DNA of 64,000 nucleotides, taken from contig CM075351.1 of assembly GCA_037693485.1 (NCBI GenBank), forward strand, positions 156,368,501-156,432,500, read 5' to 3'. This document shows, one piece after another, positions 55,729 to 64,000 of the stretch. The notes under the pieces were generated by a model that worked only from the letters and a program-made list of their open reading frames with translations, did no database searches and had not been told where the DNA came from. The DNA is from Kitagawia praeruptora. Its lineage: Eukaryota; Streptophyta; Magnoliopsida; Apiales; Apiaceae. Each line of letters starts with the position of its first letter. Positions within the stretch are counted from its first letter, which is position 1. The translations under genes were made by a program, and so were the position numbers.

Positions 55729-57856
55729 TTGTATATCTATTCTAGGCCATTCCTGCATAATTGTTTCAACTTAAGAACTTTAGAGGAAGATGGAATCTTG
55801 CATTGGAGAGGAACATTATTTTATGGATGGCCTGAAACCCATAGTAAAATGAAATCTTGGGAGCTTCTTAGGATGATCCATGATTCACTAGATAGCCCAT
55901 TGGTGTGTTTTGGAGATTTCAATGAAACTATATCTCCTTCTAAAAATGTGGTGGACATGGGTAAACATTGTTTTAAAAGTTGCCTCATGAATTATGAGCT
56001 TTTTGATTTAGGATTCACAAGTGCTAGCTATACATGGAATAGTGGAAGAAGTGGCATAAAAATATTATGGAAAAGACTATATATAGTAGTCATGAAAGTT
56101 TAAAGGGATTTTATTTTCCCAATGCATCGATCTCTCCTGTAAAAAGAATTTCTTCTAATCACTCTCATAATCTCCATAATACTGAAAAAAATTCAAATGA
56201 AGAAAACCATTTAGATTTGAGGCTATTTGACTTGAGGATGGTCAATGTGGAAATGTTATCAAAAAAGTATGGAAAAGAGTTAATGTTGATTATGGCATTG
56301 ATATAAAAATTTCTTCTTGCATGGAGGCATTTAAATTATGGAAGAAAAATTCATTTGGCACATTGAAAAAAATTTAAATATTCTTCATGATGAGCTTAGG
56401 TGGTGCCATAATAATTCTACTATAGGTGATTGTGAGGTAAGGATCATAAATATTTAGAGAAATATTCTCATTGCAAGAAAAAGAACAAATAATGTGGAAG
56501 CAAAGGTTCAGATCTCTTTGGCTAAAAGAATGCGACCAAAATACCAAAAAATTTCATGCAAAATCCAATAAGAGAATGTATGAAAATTTCATTAAAAATA
56601 TAATAATGTTAATGGGGGTGATATAGGAGGAGGAGAGAAAATTTGTTAATGTCATTACCTCTTTATGTGAAGATTTATTTGATTCAAAAGGATCTGATCT
56701 TAGTGGTCTACAAGTTTATGATCTAATTTTTTCTCTTCAATCGTATGTCTCAAATGATCTTGATCGTCTAATTTTCAAGGAGGAGATAAAGCAGCTTATA
56801 AAGAAAATGGATAGTCTCAAGTCCCTTGGACTTGATTTTATGCCCCATATATTTTTTTGAGTAAATTACAAAGAGGTGGCTAAAGTTTGCACCGATTTTC
56901 AAAATGTTGGCCACTATTTCAAATTCTCAAAAAAGTGGCCAACTTTACATGTCCGATTTTCAAAAGAGTGGCTGCCGTCAACTTCCGTTAAATTTTCACC
57001 GTTAACTAATATATTTAAACAGTAAATTACAGAATGGTGCCCATACTTTACAATGATTTTCAAAATAGTGGCCAAAATTTTATATTTTTAAAATGTAGAA
57101 GGAGACTGTAGTGGCCACTATTTTGAAAATCATTATAAAGTATAGCCACCATTCTGTAATTTACTCTTAAATATATTAGTTAACGGTGAAATTTTAACGG
57201 AAGTTGACGGCAGCCACTCTTTTGAAAATCAGACATGTAAAGTTGGCCACTTTTTTGAAAATTTGAAATAGTTGCCAACATTTTGAAAATCGGTGCAAAC
57301 TTTAGCCACCTCTTTGTACTTTACTCTATTTTTTTTAAATCTTTCTATGGGAAGGGATGTGATGAATGGAAGAGAGCTCCCAAAACGGCTAAATCATACT
57401 TTTATTTTTAGCATTCTAAAGAAAACAAATTCTATATTAAATGAAGGATATTCGTCATATTAGTCTATGAATGTAATTTATAAATTAATTACAAAGTATT
57501 TAGCTAATATGATGAAGAATGTGTTAGACATGATTATTTTTCATATGCAAAGTGAATTTGATCTTGGAAGGCTCATCACAAAAAATGCGCTCATTGCATA
57601 AGAACTATTTAATTCCATGAATCTCAAAAGTATAAACAAAACAAGTTGTGCTATTAAGCTTGATATGATCAAAGCCTTTAATAGAGGGGATTGGATTTTT
57701 TTAGAGTTATGATAAAAAGATGAATTTCCACCCAAAATTATTTCCAAAATCATGAAGTGTATTACTTTCATTTCTTCCTCTTTCCTCGTAAACGAGAATA
57801 TACATGATTTTATGAAGCCTAAAAGAGGAATTAGTCAAGGTGATCATATTTGTCCC
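55729..57856 (+). pseudogene. L1-type LINE relic: endonuclease and reverse transcriptase
   Basis: It is 5'-truncated. The endonuclease (APE type) part shows WELLRMIHDS, LVCFGDFNETISPSKN and LFDLGFTSASYTWNSGR (55729-56090), the catalytic GDFN and S-TW motifs. RT begins around 56770 (EEIKQLIKKMDSLKSLGLDF). It is interrupted by a foldback element and resumes at 57340 with YKLITKYLANMMKNVL, QSEFDLGRLITKN, KLDMIKAFNRGDW and KRGISQGDH. It ends abruptly at 57856, where a TRIM-like element starts, before the F(A)DD motif. Frameshifts and stops make it non-functional. Confidence 0.88.
56859..57326. mobile_element. Mutator-like foldback element (MITE) inside the LINE
   Basis: Nearly the whole 468 bp is an inverted repeat. 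Left arm gagtaaattacaaagaggtggc... and right arm ...gccacctctttgtactttactc run about 215 bp each, with a ~40-bp loop. The 9-bp duplication tattttttt flanks it (56850-56858, 57327-57335), the size expected for Mutator-like elements. The LINE RT reads through on both sides. Confidence 0.9.
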
Positions 57857-58851
57857 TGTTGGGATATTTTGTTTAATTCAAACATATATCCTGATATTCT
57901 AGTTATAGAAATAAAGTGTTGATATGTCAACATGATTTGGTCAATCGTAATTAAGAGGTTATAGGAGTCTGAATTCGTTAGCAAGAAAAAGATATTATTG
58001 AGAGATTATAGGTGAGAGATTATAGGAGTCTTGAATATTTTTTTTCTACACATGTACATACATATATAGATATAGGTGTCTTATATACATTTTATTTTCT
58101 ACATTTGGTATTAGAGCGAGGTTTTGTTGTTCTGCCGCCAGGTGGTGGTGAAGCCGCCGCTGGTGGTGGGCCTAACCACCGCTGGTGGTGGAGGCGCAGA
58201 GTGATAGTTTCAGGTAGACGTTGCAGAAGGATGGTGGCAAAACTGCATGTATAGTATAGGATGCATGTGTAGTATGGGGCTGCCGAGGAAGACGAGGCGA
58301 TGATGGAGAAGCTTGCTGAAGGCAGAAAACAAGATAGAGTGGCAGAAAGCCATGCAGAACGAGATGGGCACAGTAGTAGCCAGACGGGCAAGTTAGTAGT
58401 GTCAGACGGATCAAATTATTAGCCATACGGGCTCAGTTTAATAGCCATACGGGCTCAGTTGAATTAGCCATACGGGCTCAGTCGAATCAGCCATACGGGC
58501 TCAGTTAAAAGCCATACGGGCTGGACGGATGCATCATACATGTTTGAATTAAGGGAGAGATTGTTGGGATATTTTGTTTAATTCAAACATATATCCTGAT
58601 ATTCTAGTTATAGAAATAAAGTGTTGATATGTCAACATGATTTGGTCAATGGTAATTGAGAGATTATAGGAGTCTGAATTCGTTAGCAAGAATAAGATAT
58701 TATTGAGAGATTATAGGTGAGAGATTATAGGAGTCTTGAATATTGTTTTTCTATTTAAACAATGTAATCGTATTATTTTTATATCAATGAGAAGATGAAT
58801 TTTCCTCTCGGTTAAACACTCAGTATACGTATTCTTAGTTTTTTTGTTACA
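57857..58851 (+). mobile_element. TRIM-like LTR element 1
   Basis: Direct repeats tgttgggatattttgtttaa... occur at 57857-58103 and 58562-58851. PBS TGGTATTAGAGC lies at 58106-58117 and PPT aagggagaga at 58551-58560. The interior (458 bp) has a GC-rich Gly-codon stretch and a short tandem repeat, with no gag or pol. The two LTRs differ in their last ~50-100 bp and no TSD is seen, so it is recombinant. Confidence 0.8.
58421..58520 (+). repeat. Tandem repeat agccatacgggctcag
   Basis: Five copies of a ~22-24-bp unit (agccatacgggctcagttnaat) lie just before the PPT of TRIM-like element 1. Confidence 0.9.
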
Positions 58852-58856
58852 TTTAT

Positions 58857-59783
58857 TGTTAGAGATAATCTCAAACAATATTTTCAATAAGTTAACGTTT
58901 GATTTGATAATGATTTGTAGTATTTGATTTGATTTGGTCGGATGTCTGTTTCCTTGATTTTAGGATCGTGGAATATGTCATGGGTTGTTAGAATTTGTTT
59001 AGGAAAGTAGTGTGTGTCGTGTTCTGTTTTCTAGCTTGCAGTTTTCTTGTATTACATTTGGTATTAGAGCGAGGTTTTGCTGTTCCGCCACCGGCGGTGG
59101 TGAAGCCGCTGACGGTGGTGAAGCCACTGCTGGTGGAGGCGTGGTGATGATGTTCTGGGGCACTGCCGTGTTTACCTGGAGTCCCGGAGATTTTATCTTC
59201 GAAGGAGCCTGTTAATGCGGATGGCTCCTTGTTTGGGTTTTTGACGATGTATGGGTGTATGGCTGCGCAAAATGAAGGTGTTAGTGTCGGGTGTATTTGA
59301 ATAGTGGAAGAGATCATCATGTGCAGTATGGGATGCATATGGTGTTCTCTTGCACTGCCCACGTTTGAGAATTGCTGTTGCCATGTTCTCGTTTGGAGAA
59401 GTGCAATGAGTTTCAGGGGGTGGCCATTGTGTCCCTTTGTGGTTTCTTTTGTGTAGTTGGTGATGTTTTCTTTTGCTGGAGTCAGTTTAGGAGATGAGGA
59501 CGTTACCGTCGTTCGTGGAGCTCAAGGAGACGTGACATTGAAAGATTATAAAGAAGTTGAAGTTGCCATATGGGCAAAAATGAACTCGACTCTGCATTTG
59601 AACGATGCGGTGTTTGAGATTATGAGGGAGATTGTTAGAGATAATCTCAAACAATATTTTAAATAAGTTAACGTTTGATTTGATTATGATTTGTAGTATT
59701 TGATTTGATTTGGTCGGATGTCTGTTTCCTTGATTTTAGGATCGTGGAATATGTCATGTGTTGTTAGAGTTTGTTTAGGAAAG
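58857..59783 (+). mobile_element. TRIM-like LTR element 2, 3' LTR truncated
   Basis: The direct repeat tgttagagataatctcaaac... is at 58857-59056 and 59633-59783. PBS TGGTATTAGAGC lies at 59059-59070 and a purine tract gagggagat just before the second copy. The second copy stops at gtttaggaaag, where element E begins. Its GC-rich internal start resembles TRIM-like element 1. A 69-codon frame (59457-59666) is possibly a gag remnant. Confidence 0.8.
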
Positions 59784-60659
59784 TGTTATCCATGAAATTT
59801 ATACAAGGCAACATAAAGTGATGACACAGGTGGTTTGCCGCGCCAAGAGGATATTTTGCCGCATCAATTCAGTATTTTGCCGCATCAATTCAGTGTTTTG
59901 CCGTGGCAACTTCTATGGAGTGTACTATGGAGATTTAATGAGACCATATATCTTATTAAAGGTTTGGCTCTGCATTCTAACGAGTTATCCTCGTTGGGGA
60001 GCCAAGGGTGAATAAGCTCGTCGATACGCTTTAGAGATTTAATCCTGTATTCCAACAAGTTGTCCTTGTTGGGGGATTACAAGATTCTCTGCGTGACATA
60101 ATTTGGTAGAACTTGCCCTGTAGTCTGGTGGGTTAGCCTCATCGGGGGGTAAGGATCCGTTCGTGCATTTGGAGTAAGTTGTGACTGTCCCTACAGCTAA
60201 ACGTACGAGGAAAGAGCTGGTAGCGGTTGATGTTAGCTCCGATAGGTAGGGCTAATGTTGTATCCGTGAAGTCCTCGGAGTTGGTTGGGCCTTGGGGTCA
60301 TTAAACTAGGCTTCATCGCATGAGCTCTTCCAAATGGGCTTTGAAGACGGTTGGTTCGACTACGCTTCGTAGTGGACCTGGGCCTGCTAGCAGGAGACCT
60401 ACTTCTATCAGACTTAGGTTTCTTGCTCTACAAGAACTACGTAAGGCTTGATCCTCTATAAATATAGAGGTACGTAGGCACATTGAAGGGGTTAGACGTT
60501 GAGAGCTCTGAGAGACAACTAATACCTCTTTGATCCCAGCCACTAAAAAACACGCAAACCACCGTTTTCCGGTCACGTTTCCGACAAACAATCGCCATCG
60601 TAGATCTTAATTTCGGCTTGTAACCTCAAATTTTGTTATCACAAATTCCTCCGTTAACA
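59784..60659 (+). repeat. 5' LTR of element E (876 bp)
   Basis: Starts tgttatccatg and ends ccgttaaca. A 21-bp tandem repeat tattttgccgcatcaattcag (about 59853-59900, two exact copies and one partial) lies in the U3 part. Further imperfect repeats (tccaacaagttgtccttgttgggg type) follow to about 60080. Confidence 0.75.
60457..60464 (+). promoter_or_regulatory. TATA box in LTR E
   Basis: TATAAATA lies inside the small palindrome cctctataaatatagagg, about 200 bp before the LTR end. Confidence 0.7.
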
Positions 60660-60661
60660 AA

Positions 60662-60680
60662 TTGGCGCTAGAAGGAGGGG
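60662..60680 (+). other. Primer binding site region of element E
   Basis: ttggcgctagaaggagggg lies two bases after the LTR end, the usual place and form in non-chromovirus plant gypsy elements. I do not assign the tRNA. Confidence 0.75.
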
Positions 60681-60708
60681 CTGAAAGGATCTACATCTAG
60701 GAGGAAAG

Positions 60709-63700
60709 ATGTCTGCTAATCGCGATGACGGTTTGTATGAGGATGATGCGAGCCTCTATTCTGAGGGGTTCGATGGTGAAGAACCATATGTTCCGCGGTC
60801 TGGGCCGAATTCGGCTTATGTGGGTGGAGGACAGCCGCCGGTATTGATAAGTAACACAGATCTCATGGCGGAATTGCACCGTATGGGGAATCATCTGAGA
60901 GACTTTGATGCTAGGTTGAGGACTGTGGAGTCCAGGAGGTCTAGATACACTCCTTATGGAAGAGGGACTCGACAGGTAGGCAGCGAACCGGTCGGAGGTG
61001 CTAGGGCAAGAGTTGGAGTTGGAGTATGAGACGGACAACCTGGGGTTGGGAGACATGCCCAAGTTACCCCACGTAGGCTGGATTTTGGAGAAAATGAACC
61101 AATCGTGGAGTTTCCTGATGAGAGTCAGCACAACCAGGATGGGCAACGGTCGTCCCAGGTACCACCTGTTCAAGCTGGGCGCGCCAACATAGTTGGTCGA
61201 GCAGTTGAACATGTGAGTGCTGGGGAGAAGTTTTCTGAGTTGGTGAATCGAGCAGGAATAAAACTGACTAGGAATGAGGTGAGAGAGTTGCTAGCTGATT
61301 TGGATAAGACGATGGAACATGCTGAGGGTAGGACAAATGTTGCCGCGGGTGGAGAAGGTAGAGAAGGGTATGCAGGGGAAAATAATGTGAGAGGAGGATT
61401 TCGTGGAAGGGGTATTCGTGGAGGAGGTTACCGAGGTCGGGGACGAGAGTACTTTGGGCGGCAAGGTAATAATATTTTAAGAGATCCTATTATTGTGCCT
61501 GTAGCTTCTCATAGTGCTTCGAGTGGTGTCAGGAGAGAACACGCCGTGCAACACCCAAATGTATCGCAACCAATCGTGTTACAATCAACCCTACATGATG
61601 TAGCCCCACCAAATCTGTCGCAGCCACAGCCTACTCAACTTGCAACACCAAACGCTACAACTCCACTTCAAATCACTCATACACAGGGGCAAGCCACACC
61701 AACCTCAGCTCTGATCACTCCACCCGTTCCACCGGCTGATGTTATAAATTCGGCAGTAGGCCAAGTTGCCGCGGCAACTCCCCCTATTGTTACTCTTCCG
61801 GTCACGCCGACAACTTTGCAGACACTACCTGTCATCACTCAGACCCCACCAATTGTAAGCACCCAACCGTCAATCTTTGTTACATTTGGCGCGGCAACGC
61901 CTCCGGTTGTAAGTGGGTTCCAGATGGCAAGTCACCCATCTCATATTCAAAATGTTCCTGGGATAGGGGATGTTAACGTTGGAGATATAAAGAAGTTACT
62001 GGCTCATCTTGAGGGGGGAAGTGTTAGTTTGACTACACAAGTTGCATCGCCTTTTACTACGGCCGTACGAGATGCTTTATTACCAATTGGGTACCGCAAT
62101 ACGAACACAGATCTCCGTTTTCATGGAAATTCTGATCCTAAAGAGTTCCTGGGACGGTTTAACATTGAGATGGATGTGTATCAAGTTCCAAATCTGGCAA
62201 GATGCCGCTTGTTGGCAGCAACATTCCGAGATAGTGCTCAACAGTGGTTTCAGAAGTTGGGCAGCGAAGTGATCACTTCTTGGGAGCAAATGCAGGTTAT
62301 GTTTTTGACTCAGTTCCAAGCGGCCGTCAAGTATGCTCCCCCAGTAACATCTTTGGCTAATATCAAACAACGAGAAGGAGAAACTTTGAATGCCTATTTC
62401 AAACGATTTGGTGCTGAGGCAGCAGGAGTTCGAGGTGCAACGGATGAAACTTTAAAGAACTTTTTGATTGCAGGGTTGTGGGTTGGTACTGATTTTTGGA
62501 AGCATTTGCAAGGAAAGAATCCTACTACACTAGCTGACTTGTTTCAACAGGCTGAGTATTATAAGATGGTAGAGCAATCTTTGGCTGATAACAGAAAGAG
62601 TGAATTGCAGGGTAGCTCGAAAGGGAGGAACAAAAGGAAATCGATAAGTCCTGATCGTAGAGGTCGGGGAAGGAGTCCTAATCGTGTGAATACGGCAGGT
62701 GAGAAAAGAAGGTGGGAACCTCCATCTAGTTATGATAAGGTGAACACTCAGCTTGCAGCGTCAATTGAACATATTTATGAGGTGACAAAAGATAGAGGGT
62801 TGTATCGGACGCCAAACCCATTGAATGCCTATCAGAGTAGAGACAAAAGTAAGTATTGCGAATATCATCAGTCAACGGGGCATCACACTTCAGATTGTCG
62901 CCAACTTAGGGAAGAAATAGAGTTCTTGATTAAGGAAGGGTATCTTACTGAGTGGGTGAAGAAGTACAGAACAGATCATCCTGTTGAAAGAAGAGGTTTG
63001 GGGAAAACTACAAGTGATGAGAAGGAAAAAGCAGAAGGCTCAAAGTTTGTAAGGGAAGGTAGTATCCGAACAATTGTGGGTGGACCTCATATTGCCGGTG
63101 ATAGTAATAAGGCTATGGAACGATATGCAAAGGAAGCTAGGACGTTGCCCATGACAAATGTGAATCATCTGGAGCAACGACCACCAAAGTTGTTTCGGGG
63201 TGAGTCCGCAGATATAACGTTCAGTGAAGAGGATGCAAAATGGGTTCATCATCCTCATAATGATGCATTGGTAGTCACTATAGGTATTGGCACAATGAAC
63301 GTGCACCGGGTGTTCGTGGACAATGGCAGCTCTGTAAATATCTTGTACTATGATACTTACAAGAAGATGGGATTTCCAGATAGTGACATGAAGGTGGAGA
63401 ATATTTACATTTATGGTTTTGGGGGAGAGTCCATCAGGGTGAAAGGGACTATTAGATTACCGGTAACATTGGGGAGTGGTACATTGTCTGCTACTCAAGT
63501 TGTGGATTTCATGGTTGTAGATCAAGAGTCATCTCATAATGCTTTGATTGGGAGGCCATTGTTGAAGGAGATGAGGGTAGTAACTTCGATCTATCACTTG
63601 TCGATGAAATTTCCAACTCCAAGTGGAGTGGGTTGCGTTCGAGGATGTCAATATGATTCCAGAGATTGCTATAACAAGTCAGTAAAAGGGTTCCGTAAAA

Positions 63701-64000
63701 ATAAAGGCATGGATGTTAGTGAGGTTACAGAAAAAGGGGAAGAACTTAGAAAGGGAAAGAATTCTGTGAATACGTTATATACTGTGCAGTTTCCAGAGGA
63801 TGAAGAGGTTGCAAAAGTAGAGGAAAAAGAGGTGTTTGGGAAGCAAATAGTTGAGTACGAAACGAACGAGCACGAAACGTTTGGGTACGAAACTTCCAAA
63901 GTACCTCCTGTGAATAAAAAAACATTGTTATGGAAGGATAAGGGGAAGTCGGTTGTGGAAGAGTTATATCCGATAATTGAGTTGGGAGATGAGTTGGACA
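60709..64000 (+). pseudogene. Gag-protease polyprotein of element E, one TGA, runs off window
   Basis: ATG 60709 (MSANRDDGLYEDD) opens a frame of 1097 codons to the window edge, with one stop, TGA at 61027-61029 (probably CGA to TGA). An Arg/Gly-rich stretch (GGFRGRGIRGGGYRGRGRE) is at residues ~227-246. A Pro/Thr/Gln-rich linker follows. The gag capsid domain (LRFHGNSDPKEFLGRF, WFQKLGSEVITSWEQM, ETLNAYFKRF) is at ~465-600. A knuckle-like CEYHQSTGHHTSDC lies at ~717-730. The protease HRVFVDNGSSVNILYYDTY at ~867-885 has DNGSS where DTGSS is usual. The layout matches Tat-type gypsy Gag-Pro; RT should lie to the right. Apart from the TGA it is remarkably intact. Confidence 0.88.

Larger units (their letters stand above)
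59784..64000 (+). mobile_element. Ty3/gypsy retrotransposon E, 5' portion (continues beyond window)
   Basis: The LTR at 59784-60659 has inverted ends TGTTA...TAACA. A PBS-like site and a long gag-protease frame follow. It inserted in the 3' LTR of TRIM-like element 2; the bases before it are gaaag, and the matching TSD is outside the window. The protein motifs point to a non-chromovirus (Tat-like) gypsy lineage, different from elements A and B. Confidence 0.88.

Noticed and set aside
58012..58254. Gly/Arg-rich 80-codon frame
   Set aside because: It spans the LTR end and PBS of TRIM-like element 1.
1..64000. CRISPR arrays, bacterial operons, phage or plasmid genes
   Set aside because: None is present. 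The tandem arrays have no spacer pattern and all coding motifs are plant retroelement or plant gene families.

Overview
The window is eukaryotic, and almost certainly from a eudicot plant. It is AT-rich and contains no intact host gene. What it holds is typical plant repeat DNA: Ty1/copia and Ty3/gypsy LTR retrotransposons with tRNA-Met-type primer sites, CACTA transposons with 3-bp target duplications, a Stowaway MITE, a tRNA-derived SINE, an L1-type LINE, a Mutator-like foldback element and TRIM-like mini-retrotransposons. The species cannot be fixed from this sequence. Everything gene-like outside the transposons is a broken fragment of a plant gene (glutamate dehydrogenase, dynamin-related protein, ankyrin palmitoyltransferase, myosin XI, ARGONAUTE4, a WD40 protein, an F-box/kelch protein).

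Layout. 1-14094: a decayed Ty3/gypsy element (A, + strand) with ~4.5-kb LTRs. A 3.6-kb CACTA (550-4180) carrying a glutamate dehydrogenase fragment sits in its left LTR, and degenerate RT/RNase H lies at about 8040-8950. 14864-28764: a complete non-coding LTR element of the same broad family (B, - strand, TSD agatg), with 3.6- and 3.9-kb LTRs. Its short internal region is split by a 4.9-kb CACTA (19203-24072) loaded with exons of at least five plant genes. B itself interrupts an F-box/kelch gene fragment. 29232-42421: a young 13.2-kb Sirevirus-like copia element (C, TSD gggcc) with gag, pol, a 258-bp antisense ORF and a 5.2-kb extra 3' ORF broken by one stop.

42427-45774: the right part of a third CACTA, carrying small exons, a six-copy ~176-bp tandem array and a dense array of ACGT and GTGGGTCCCAC sites. 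It is inserted in an older Sirevirus-like relic (D, - strand, 45775-50348) that also holds a SINE and a Stowaway MITE. 51079-54642: a solo LTR (TSD tcact). 55729-57856: a broken LINE with a Mutator-like foldback element inside. 57857-59783: two adjacent TRIM-like elements. 59784-64000: the 5' LTR and a near-intact gag-protease frame of a second type of Ty3/gypsy element (E), which runs off the window.

The elements do not work together as a pathway. They record successive insertions. Host-gene capture by CACTA elements came first at several points and was later cut up by LTR elements. The youngest insertion appears to be C (LTRs ~99% identical). Its coding region is already silenced by several TAG codons that are all compatible with CAG-to-TAG transitions, the pattern expected from deamination of methylated CHG sites.
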